Positions 38,901 through 51,684 of a stretch of DNA of 64,000 nt are shown here, piece by piece; the stretch's first letter is position 1; the number at the start of each line of letters is the position of its first letter. Below the pieces are notes generated by a model. That model was given only the letters and a program-made list of their open reading frames with translations, ran no database searches and had not been told where the DNA came from. The position numbers were made by a program, and so were the translations under genes. Source of the DNA: Siphonodentalium dalli (lineage: Eukaryota > Mollusca > Scaphopoda > Gadilida > Siphonodentaliidae); assembly GCA_032622095.1 (NCBI GenBank), contig CP136069.1, forward strand, positions 37,548,194 through 37,612,193, written 5' to 3'.

Positions 38901-41900
38901 GGGTGTTTTCGAAAAATGCTGAATCAGCTACTGATCAGAAATTATAACCTGAAATGCTCATCCGATTTCTCGAATTCAGTTTAATTCATTTATAATGATG
39001 ATGGTCGGCCATGGGTAATAAATATAACACGTAATCTATTATATATTGTGTTATATCCAAATACAAGGAGGGGACACAATTTTACCGCCCGCCATGCTAG
39101 TTCATTCGTTCAACATCCAGTTAAGCAGTTTAGCTGGGGTGTATAGGTCGATAAAATGATATCTTTTCCATGAACTGTCGATTACAATTCATTTGCATCT
39201 TCGTTAACAGTAAATTAAACTGCGTTCGGGATAATCTGCTGAACTGCAGCCAGTGAACTGCAGAACGGGATTTTGAACCACTGAACGGTCATAACGTGCG
39301 GTAACATGGTAATTATAATGAAAATGATATTATGACTCCAGTCATAAATTCATTTTCATTACAATTACCTTGTTGTTTGTATCAATCATAGAGCATACGA
39401 GTGTATATTTCACTAATACATGGCTCAAATTCATTCATTCGTTGCATATATTCTGTTGAGTATAAAATGAGATGGTCCCATAAATGGCCGGATTTAGTAT
39501 ACAGCCCCCTTTATACTTTAACTTTTCCGATAGTCAGGAAAAGATAAATAACTATATATATAGTGGTATTGTAATCAGATGTAATCGAAATATAATAGAT
39601 TAGGTTTACTAAAGTAATTGTAATCGTAATCGATTACATTGGAACAAATAAAATCTGTAATCGTAATAATTTAAATCAAAAGTAATCGATTACATTGGCA
39701 TGCAATCGTCCCAACCCTATTGGGTTTGGATGAGAGAAAAATAATGCTGGTCATAATAATTATAAATTTTGCATTCTTGCTTTTAGGAGAAGCCAAGAAC
39801 AATATTGACATTTGTCAAAGAAGTTTCCAACGGGAAACTTGTTCTTTGGTCACCATCTCTGGGAGTCGATTTAGAATTGGAATTCAATAAAATAAATGCG
39901 GCTTCAATACCGGAGGTATTTGCTGACATAACATCATCTCTGAATGAGCGGATTGCCGTGGAGGTCAAATGGAATCGATATGTATTCGATTGCAAGGGAC
40001 AACAACACCCCAAGCCTATGACATTGGATCCAAGAACGAGAGTGAAGATAGACCCACATCAAAACTCACTGATGATCCCGATGTTAGAATGGGCGAAGCT
40101 TGTATCGGCCACAATCACGTCACATCACGTGACACAGAAGATTCAAAAGCTGCAAAGGGAGATAACCAGTCGGCCAATAGAAACGCACAACCGCAGCATG
40201 GGGACAGTTACAGAAGTCAGTTCTGAAGATGGTAAAGATGAGTATGTCGTCTGCAAGTTTTCACAGTCGTATACGCTTGGATAGGTTGTTGAAGTCCAGG
40301 TGTCAGCGACCATGGATGCATGCCAGCTCATTCCTGTGGTTCAAGCATTCCAAATAGCGAAAAATTTCGGTTTTTGTCTTCATCACATAAGAGATCCAAT
40401 CAGTTCGTTTTCAAGTTATGACGCTTCAATGGCCCCTAAAACATATGATGACCTTCGTAAATATAGAAAAACCTGGTCGAGTTTGTTGGGCATGGAGAGT
40501 TGTGTAGAAGCTGTACGATCAGAAGGCGCCTCAAACGTTATTTTCAATAATTCTCCTGTTCAATTCCACCGATACCTAGATGGCAAGATCCGTTGCAGGA
40601 TTGACTTGAGCTACAAGTTCTGTGAAGATCGGGACATTGAGTTTGGCGGCAAAAGCATGGACCAGATAAGAGATGATCCTGGTAGCTTCTTTGATGAGGA
40701 CTATGTGTGCATCAAGTACTTTCATAAAGACAATAGAAGCACTGAGCATGATTTACTTGAGTGTGATGGATACATGTGGATCTGCCATGGAACGACAAAT
40801 GATATTTATATAACAAATAATGTGGTGAAGGTCTTTGTTAATATAGTGGAACATGAACATTCGCCTCCACGAGCTGTGTTTGAAAGTAAATTGGAGTGTT
40901 CTGTGGAAATCATACCAATGACTGAGATGACGAGGTAGGTGGGAATCTCTGTTTTCATATTTTAACCCTTTACCCAACAAACGGGCCAAAACCGGCCAAA
41001 TAAAGCTTCAACAGCCTAAAATATCTTCGGTCTGTCTCAATAGAACCATACAAATATGGATATCATTGGAACCGGCTCCTTGACCACATTGTGATAGTTA
41101 CAGTTATGCCCTGTGCCAATGCATTCTCTTATATATGCGAGTCGACCATAGGTCGCCTCGCATATATAAGAGAATGTATTGGCCTAAAAAGAATCTTTTT
41201 TTAACACTTTTTACCATTTTTTCTTACATTCTTTAACAATTTTATAATTTTTAATGTGTTAAGCCAATGCATTCTCTTATATATGCGAGGCGACCTATGG
41301 TCGACTCGCATATATAAGAGAATGCATTGGCACAGGGCCGTTCTGTTGGGTAAAGGGTTAATGTTCCAAATAAGGCCAATATTAATGGATCCGTGTTTCC
41401 GATAAGAGGGTCAAAAATAAATTGGGGGCCTCCGGGCGGTTTTTTATTTTAATTTTAATAAACGTATATAAGATTGAAAATGGCGAGAATATGCACCGCA
41501 TGCGATGACGAATTACACCACTGTAATGTCTGTAGAGAAGCTTGAAATTCACAGATGTTTATAGTGATGCACCCACTCACAGATTAGGGGGGGGGGGTAC
41601 TGAATTACATGCGACCATTCCTCCACCAGTCTATCTGTCCGCAATACATCCCTCCGAACATATATATATATCAGACACTGGTTGCCTAATATCAAAAGTT
41701 ATATATATTAAGTTATATATATTATGTGTTTATATTCACCGTCAAAGGGGCTTCCAAAGGAGTATTAAACGATATTGTTCGTATTTTTTTTATTATATAG
41801 TTATCATTCTTTATTTATCTTGAGATAACCGTCTTCTGTATATCATCGCAGATATTTCAGGTGAGACATCGTTTGTTATCATTTGTCTTACATTCTTTAA

Positions 41901-44900
41901 CAATTTTTATCATTTGTTATCATTTTTTCTTACATTCTTAATCATTTTTTGTATAATTTTTTCTTACATTCTATAAACAATTTTATAATTCTTTCTTATA
42001 TTCTTTAACAATTTTATAATTTTTTTAATTTATATATTGATAGGTTCCCTATGGGAGACTTGCATATATAAGAGGTATACATTAGCACAGCACAGGGTTT
42101 TCGCAAAATTTCAGAAAGCTCCAGTCATGGAAGGATTGATTTGATTTTCATTTTCGTTTCTTGATCTATCCGTTTTCGTTTATCTGTCCATTGGCCTGAC
42201 TATCTCAGCTATGTATTATAGTATCACATTGGAATTGTGCGTGGATGTTCACCATCACAACGGCTTTCGGTGAAGCCTTACCGATGTCTGCATTTCTGTC
42301 CGGACCATGTTTCAATTGGGCATCGTACATAAACGTATGTCAGTAACCCATGGTGCAACCTCTCGTTTATATATTTTTCAGGAGAATGGTTAAACACATG
42401 AATAGGGTTGGCACAGACATGTCGGGGATTATCCACAATATTTTACTGATGAACTTTCCACAACTCGGTAACAAATTAACATTTCTGATATTATTTGTGT
42501 TGCCAATGAAATCTGTAATGATATTTCTAGAGATGCGTGTGCTAAAGCGGAACACTCTTTTATCATTTTCATTTGTATTTTTGATTGCTGTTCTAAACAA
42601 CAAACAGCCATGCATACATCAAAACAACTGTGCTTGATTCAGTGACACCGTAAGAACATTCTGGGAGTGCAGCGGCGTTTCTATTGGAAGAGGTTCATTA
42701 AAAATGATTACCTGCTAATATGCATTTCCAGATAATCAAGAATAACAATAAATAAATTAGCGACTCTTAATTAATCGGAATGCAAGTTTTTACCAGAACC
42801 ATTCCAGTTGAATTGCAGTTTATCTTATACATATGATTGGTGAAAAAGCTCATAATTCTAAGCTAGCTTGCATAGAAAACCTAGTTGTGCAAGCAGTTTA
42901 AAATTGTTATTTCAGAGCCGAATCGCAAAAAAGAAGGACTAGAAATAGAAAAGGAAATTCCGTTAAGACACTTGCCTAAAAATAACAAGTTCCAGCGTAA
43001 AGCAATTGAAAACGCTCTTCAAAACAGTTTCACTCTGATACAAGGTCCTCCAGGTAAGTTACATCGGCGTAAGCCATGCCTATATGTAACGTCGTGGCCT
43101 GTGGAGAAGTTAGAAAACCATATTCATCATAGCCAATAGCCTCACATAGTGTTCAAGCATTTGTATTTCTGCTACAGACTAAGTTGTTCCGACCACTACC
43201 AATGCGCTGCAGTCCGGTCCTACCCATTCCACCTGGTACCGCGGTCACATAACAAACAAGAAACAAGAAATAAAGCAAGAGGATAAAAACACGCACGAGA
43301 ACATAGGGCAATTGATCAATTTCGTGATGTGGAAATTGACAATGAGAATCGCACAAACTTGAAATAGGTCAGTACGCTATACACGTACCAACATACATGT
43401 GCAATGATTTGTTGGTGTAGTCGGTACGGTATACCAATATATGAGTGCGCTGACTTGTTGGTGTAGTCACTATGGTATACCAGTATATGAGTGCGCTGAC
43501 TTGTTGGTGTACTCACTATGGTATACCAATATAAATGTGCTTCTCAGACAACATACCACTACTAAAAAAAAAAATGATTTGTTGGTGTAGTCACTACGGT
43601 ATACCAATATATATGTGCGCTGACTTGTTGGTGTAGTCACTATGGTATGCGAATATAAATGTGCTTCTCAGACAACATACCACTACTAAAAAAAATGATT
43701 TGTTGTTGTAGTCACTACGGTATACTAATATATGAGTGCGCTGACTTGTTGGTGTAGTCACTATGGTATACGAATATAAATGTGCTTCTCAGACAACATA
43801 CCACTACTAAAAAAAATGATTTGTTGTTGTAGTCACTACGGTATACCAATATATATGTGCACTGAATTGTTGGTGTAGTCACTACGGTATACCAATATAT
43901 GAGTGCGCTGACTTGTTGGTGTAGTCACTACGGTATACCAGTATATGAGTGCGCTGACTTGTTGGTGTAGTCGCTATGGTATACCAATATAAATGTGCTT
44001 CTCAGACAACATACCACTACTAAAAAAAAATTGTTTGTTGGTGTAGTCACTACGGTATACCAGTATATGAGTGCGCTGACTTGTTGGTGTAGTCACTACG
44101 GTATACCAATATATATGTGCACTGAGTTGTTGGTGTAGTCACTACGGTATACCAATATATGAGTGCGCTGACTTGTTGGTGTAGTCACTACGGTATACCA
44201 GTATATGAGTGCGCTGACTTGTTGGTGTAGTCGCTATGGTATACCAATATAAATGTGCTTCTCAGACAACATACCACTACTAAACAAAAATTGTTTGTTG
44301 GTGTAGTCACTACGGTATACCAGTATATGAGTGCGCTGACTTGTTGGTGTAGTCGCTATGGTATACCAATATAAATGTGCTTCTCAGACAACATACCACT
44401 ACTAAACAAAAATGATTTGTTGTTGTAGTCACTACGGTATACCAATATATGAGTGCGCTGACTTGTTGGTGTAGTCACTACGGTATACCAATATATATGT
44501 GCACTGAGTTGTTGGTGTAGTCACTACGGTATACCAATATATGAGTGCGCTGAGTTGTTGGTGTAGTCACTACGGTATACCAGTATATGAGTGCGCTGAC
44601 TTGTTGGTGTAGTCACTATGGTATACCAATATATGAGTGCGCTGACTTGTTGGTGTAGTCACTATGGTATACCAATATAAATGTGCTTCTCAGACAACAT
44701 ACCACTACTAAACAAAAATTGTTTGTTGTTGTAGTCACTACGGTATACTAATATATGAGTGCGCTGATTTGTTGGTGTAGTCACTACGGTATACCAGTAT
44801 ATGAGTGCGCTGACTTGTTGGTGTAGTCGCTATGGTATACCAATATATATGTGCACTGAGTTGTTGGTGTAGTCACTACGGTATACCAATATATGAGTGC

Positions 44901-47900
44901 GCTGATTTGTTGGTGTAGTCACTACGGTATACCAGTATATGAGTGCGCTGATTTGTTGGTGTAGTCACTACGGTATACCAGTATATGAGTGCGCTGACTT
45001 GTTGGTGTAGTCGCTATGGTATACCAATATATGAGTGCGCTGACTTGTTGGTGTAGTCGCTATGGTATACCAATATATGAGTGCGCTGACTTGTTGGTGT
45101 AGTCGCTATGGTATACCAATATATGAGTGCGCTGACTTGTTGGTGTAGTCACTATGGTATACCAATATATGAGTGCGCTGACTTGTTGGTGTAGTCACTA
45201 TGGTATACCAATATAAATGTGCTTCTCAGACAACATACCACTACTAAACAAAAATTGTTTGTTGTTGTAGTCACTACGGTATACCAATATATATGTGCAC
45301 TGATTTGTTGGTGTAGTCACTACGGTATACCAGTATATGAGTGCGCTGACTTGTTGGTGTAGTCACTACGGTATACCAGTATATGAGTGCGCTGACTTGT
45401 TGGTGTAGTCGCTATGGTATACCAATATAAATGTGCTTCTCAGACAACATACCACTACTAAACAAAAATTGTTTGTTGTTGTAGTCACTACGGTATACCA
45501 ATATATATGTGCACTGATTTGTTGGTGTAGTCACTACGGTATACCAGTATATGAGTGCGCTGACTTGTTGGTGTAGTCACTATGGTATACGAATATAAAT
45601 GTGCTTCTCAGACAACATACCACTACTAAAAAAAATGATTTGTTGTTGTAGTCACTACGGTATACTAATATATGAGTGCGCTGACTTGTTGGTGTAGTCA
45701 CTACGGTATACCAATATATATGTGCACTGATTTGTTGGTGTAGTCACTACGGTATACCAATATATATGTGCACTGATTTGTTGGTGTAGTCACTACGGTA
45801 TACCAATATATGAGTGCGCTGACTTGTTGGTGTAGTCACTACGGTATACCAATATATATGTGCACTGATTTGTTGGTGTAGTCACTATGGTATACCAATA
45901 TATGAGTGCGCTGACTTGTTGGTGTAGTCACTACGGTATACCAATATATATGTGCACTGATTTGTTGGTGTAGTCACTATGGTATACCAATATATGAGTG
46001 CGCTGATTTGTTGGTGTAGTCACTACGGTATACCAATATATATGTGCACTGATTTGTTGGTGTAGTCACTACGGTATACCAATATATGAGTGCGCTGACT
46101 TGTTGGTGTAGTCACTACGGTATACCAATATATATGTGCACTGATTTGTTGGTGTAGTCACTACGGTATACCAATATATATGTGCACTGATTTGTTGGTG
46201 TAGTCACTACGGTATACCAATATATGAGTGCGCTGATTTGTTGGTGTAGTCACTACGGTATACCAGTATATGAGTGCGCTGACTTGTTGGTGTAGTCACT
46301 ACGGTATACCAATATATATGTGCACTGATTTGTTGGTGTAGTCACTACGGTATACCAATATATGAGTGCGCTGATTTGTTGGTGTAGTCACTACGGTATA
46401 CCAGTATATGAGTGCGCTGACTTGTTGGTGTAGTCACTACGGTATACCAATATATATGTGCACTGATTTGTTGGTGTAGTCACTACGGTATACCAGTATA
46501 TGAGTGCGCTGACTTGTTGGTGTAGTCACTACGGTATACCAATATATATGTGCACTGATTTGTTGGTGTAGTCACTACGGTATACCAGTATATGAGTGCG
46601 CTGACTTGTTGGTGTAGTCACTATGGTATACCAGTATATGAGTGCGCTGACTTGTTGGTGTAGTCACTATGGTATACCAGTATATGAGTGCGCTGACTTG
46701 TTGGTGTAGTCACTACGGTATACCAGTATATGAGTGCGCTGACTTGTTGGTGTAGTCACTATGGTATACCAGTATATGAGTGCGCTGACTTGTTGGTGTA
46801 GTCACTACGGTATACCAGTATATGAGTGCGCTGACTTGTTGGTGTAGTCACTACGGTATACCAATATATATGTGCACTGATTTGTTGGTGTAGTCACTAC
46901 GGTATACCAATATATGAGTGCGCTGACTTGTTGGTGTAGTCACTACGGTATACCAATATATATGTGCACTGATTTGTTGGTGTAGTCACTACGGTATACC
47001 AGTATATGAGTGCGCTGACTTGTTGGTGTAGTCACTACGGTATACCAGTATATGAGTGCGCTGACTTGTTGGTGTAGTCACTATGGTATACCAGTATATG
47101 AGTGCGCTGACTTGTTGGTGTAGTCACTATGGTATACCAGTATATGAGTGCGCTGACTTGTTGGTGTAGTCACTATGGTATACCAGTATATGAGTGCGCT
47201 GACTTGTTGGTGTAGTCACTACGGTATACCAGTATATGAGTGCGCTGACTTGTTGGTGTAGTCACTATGGTATACCAGTATATGAGTGCGCTGACTTGTT
47301 GGTGTAGTCACTATGGTATACCAGTATATGAGTGCACTGATTTGTTGGTGTAGTCTGTACGATATACCATCATACATATGCAGTGATTTGATGGAGTGGT
47401 CACTACGGTATAAACAATCTGGCCTTTGGCTAGAGCATGAACCTTTGAGTGTAGATCATAGTTCATACTGTTCATGAACTGTTACATTACAGGCACTGGG
47501 AAGTCATTTACAGGTATCAAGCTCATATACCTTTTCAATGAGATAAACAAGAAAATTGATGGAAGAAATAAAGACCGAAACGACAGGGAAACACAAGTCT
47601 TGTACTGTGGACCATCAAATAAATCTGTAGACGTGGTGGCAGGTAAGCATACTAGAGACCTTTCGCAACCTCACGTTTACGATTACGAATACGGATAGCT
47701 ATTCGTAGTCGTAAGTCTATCCGTATGGCCAAAAAGTCCTTTCGCAAAACGATTACGCGTAAGAGTTTTGACGAACACGTACGATCATTATTTCGTACCA
47801 CTTTTACAACCCAAAGCGTGTGTTTGGTATACAGTCCCTTAATACACCACTTATCGTCTCATATGCAACAATGCGATAATCATGACATGTTAATGTGTCA

Positions 47901-50900
47901 ATCATTCGACCAGTCACGACCGGCAATACAGGTATAAATGCCAGGTCATATGTGGTGGATATTCAGTTCGTTGTTAGCATGGATGACCAGATAGACGTTA
48001 TGCTGATGGGGAAGAGGGGGTTCCTGAATTTGGACCTCACATCAACCACTACGCCATCATGCAAGCCCCTTCAAGTCCGCGATTTGATTTCAATGCGATT
48101 TCGGCTTCACCTCTTTGGGTTTAGGAAATCGACATAAGGTTGATGTGCTCGCTGATGTGCATCACTTCTGATTTGTTACGATCAAATCGAAACAAAGTCG
48201 ACACGGTAGAAGCGATGTGCATCAAGTTGCTTTTTTGTCAGATATTTGACAAACCGGCAAAATTTCGTTGAACAAAATGTTGATAAATAACAGGTTTTGG
48301 GCAATTTTATGATATAGTTGATTGTGGTTAGCATTAATTTTGAGCAATTACTCGATTCTGATAACAGAAGCGGCATTTCAAAAAAAAAATTGCTGTTGGA
48401 ATCTGGTGATATGGGGACATCTAATCGGATTGAGTACCTTTAAATGCCGCATTTGTACGTGTTTTTTAAATTAAAAATAAATGCAAAGAACAAACCTGAC
48501 AGAGACTGCTGATCTATGGTGATGTCGGTGGGTGTACCAAATATTCTTTTAGTTACGGTTCATGAACAGAAATCACTACTTACCAGTTGAATCGGGATCC
48601 ATGGTAGGTTCAGATTACTTAGATAGAAAGAGTACTTTATGTAACTTAATACTCGGTTATGAATTCCATGTAATTTTAAAATGCCCTGCATTACAGACTC
48701 TACGAGAGAGATATATAAAACCCAACATTTACCGAAAACCGAATATTATTAAATTGAATGAACTATTCAATTCGGGAAAGGGGAAGAGAACACAAAATCT
48801 TTCACTATTCATTAATAGGGTTATGCCATTATTTAGGCTTTCCTGAGGCATTCTATAACTGCACACGTTAGGACACCACCATGGGTTGTTGATTTAAATA
48901 ATTTTTGAATTACACTATATATTGTGTACTATCTTGCCCATAATAATCACTCAAAACTCCCCATGCATCGCACACTATATACTGTATTTTTGGCGACTGG
49001 TTTCATAGTGCACTCCTCTTACTGTGAAGTTTTGTGTCGCAGCCAGCGATGGCTATCCGTTGTGAATAGCGATCTTATTTCGCTGGAAGCTCGTGATTCA
49101 CGACGACGAGTTCAGTGATTGACAATCTAAACAGCATAGTGAGGTCGTAGCTCAATACAGCTGTATGGTTTACATGATATACATGAGGGTATCACCCCCT
49201 CCCCCTGAATCCTGAATACGAGTTAATTTTGGAGGGTGAATCCCGAATACGAGTTAATTTTGGGGGTGAATCCTGAATACATGTTAAGAAATAATATGTG
49301 ATAAATGACATACAAATTGACTGTTTTAATATCAGACATATACAAGCAGAAGTTACATAGACACATTATGATGCCGGTCGCGTTATGAGGCCGTTATGAT
49401 ACCATTAATGATACTTTATGATCAGGGACGTGGCTAGAGGGTTTCCGTTGGGGGGTGTCCACCTTGGGAAATTCCAACTGCACCCCCCTCCTTGAGTCGG
49501 AATAAGACCGAACACAAGTTTTGCATAATTCCATTTGCACCCCACTTGCACCTCAGTGTTTAGGCCTAATATCCTATATCTTCATAAACCATGGTTCTAT
49601 ATTCCCGGTATGAGAACATTCAGATATTTTAACGTGAAACATTGCATAAATCCTAACAACTAGTGGTCTAACTCCATACAAATGCACACGGCTACGGGTA
49701 AGAGACCACGACACACCGAGCTGACCATCGTTGTTCGGCCGGTGTGAGAAAATTTTGAAATTTGAACAAGAAAATCGCAAATCCTAGCGTCCAAACTGGC
49801 CTCAACTAAAGTTTTCCTATAGTGTTGGAAATTTCAAACCTCATACTCCCCCTCAGGAGAAAATTCTGTTTGACCAAATGTAGTAAAATATTGTTAAACT
49901 TATTAGCATTTTTGTATTGGCCACAGGGGAGAGACAATGACACACCGGGCCGACCATGGTTCGGCCCGGTGTGCGAAAATTTTGTAATCTGAACAGGAAA
50001 ATCGCAAAATCCTAGCATCTAGACTAGCGTCAAGCATTTTTAGAGTTGGAAATTTCAAACCTGACACCCCAGTTAGGTTGGAAAATTTACAACTGATGAC
50101 AATTCCAATGCCAATGTTGACCAAATGTATGAGAATATTGTTTTCTTAAATTAACTAGCAGTTTTTGACTGGCCACGGGGGATGGACCAGGACACAAGAT
50201 TTCCAAGTGTTGGAAATTTCCAACCTGTCACCCGCCTGAGGTTGGAAAATTTGAAACTGATGACCATTTCAATCCAAAATTTTGACAAAAAATAGGAAAA
50301 TATGCAAAAATTTGTCCAAAAACAATTAATTCCCCTCAATAAATTGTTTGAAAATCAAACTACAAAAACATTTCAACCTATTGTTGGTGTGAAATTTCCA
50401 ACTAATGTTTTGGCAGGTATGAAATTTCCAACTGTTGAAAATTTTGACCAAAGTTAGGGGTGAGACCACCCCCCCTGTCGCCACGTCTCTGTTTATGATG
50501 GCATGGTGGTCGAATATGCCAAGAAGCTATTCTACCCACTCATTCATACAGATAACTAGCACAAAATATTACTTTGCGCCATCAAAACCTGCGTCCAAGA
50601 TGTTTTGCTTGAACCCGAATACCAGTTAATTCGGGGGTATGAATCCCGCGTACGGCTTCAAAACACCCTGAATCCCGCGTACCGAAGGGGGGGGGGGTGA
50701 TACCCTCATACATATACAGTCTCGAACGGAGCAAAGTGATATATTGCAGAAAATAAATTTCAGGTGTTATTTGAGCTTATTAGAAACCATGAAATCGTAA
50801 ACGTTATTACGGATAGTAAAATACGAGAACGATTAGAAAGTACACAAAGGTTGGTGACGTAGTACCCTATCCGTATCCGTAATCGTAAACGTGAGTTTTG

Positions 50901-51617
50901 CGAAAGGTCTCTACTATTATGTACATAATACATGGCTTACTTACTTAAGGGTTTTGCTGACAGCAGGCTTGGTCTCTTTTGTCAATTGTTCATTAGTTAT
51001 CATTTCCATTATTTGTGCGTCGTATATGTATCGTTTTCTCCTTTTTTAGAGAAATGTATCTAGACTGTTTTTGAATTCATTTACCGTATTTGCATAGACT
51101 ACTTCTGATGGTAAGGCATTCCAGGTGTTTACTATTCTGAAAGGAAGGGTGTTGGCTCTTTGTTTGCTATTATGTGATTGGTGGTAGATTGTGTAGCCAT
51201 CTTCCCTCTCCTCTCTTTATCATATCTGGGGCTTGGAGTTGACTATGCCAAAATAGTGGTCTGAGAGGCGGAATAGACTATTCAACCTCGGGGACCTCTA
51301 TTTTGTTATAGTCAACGACAAGACATCAATTATTGATTATATTATATCGAACATTGGTGCCAATTCTCACACAATTTCTGTGAATGATTTGGTCACATTT
51401 TTACTAACCGTCAATTTTGGAAATCGGTCTCAGATTTTACAAATTACTGCAATCTGTTGACGATGGCTTGGGAGCATACCAATGTTATTAGTTACACTGG
51501 TAACACGGATACAGACGGTGATAGTGAAACATCACAATTCAAAATTGGAAGAATAATTTGGATTTTCAAGAAAATAATTACCATTTTAAATGCTGTCACG
51601 CTAATTTTTTTTATAAA

Positions 51618-51684
<67 letters not shown>

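Larger units (their letters stand above)
47655..50911. mobile_element. 3.26-kb TIR element with TACTA target duplication
   Basis: Ends GAGACCTTTCGCAA and TTGCGAAAGGTCTC, extended by 'ctcacgtttacgattacg' and mirrored 'cgtaatcgtaaacgtgag'. TACTA flanks both sides (47650-47654, 50912-50916). A sub-terminal hairpin with 'tacggatagctattcgtag' lies at about 47685-47730. Contents: an inverted copy of the 17.5-kb repeat, a LINE fragment and a nested element. No transposase frame recognised. Confidence 0.8.

Noticed and set aside
38454-38984. 176-codon forward frame
   Set aside because: It starts inside the third copy of the 242-bp repeat and shows no domain; no flanking splice signals tie it to the gene.
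42350-42637. Full 95-codon frame as a separate gene
   Set aside because: Only 42382-42467 has splice borders and phases matching exons 9 and 11; the remaining frame is intron.
43366-47415. CRISPR-like array of regularly spaced repeats
   Set aside because: The units are contiguous with no unique spacers, and the setting is a eukaryotic intron.
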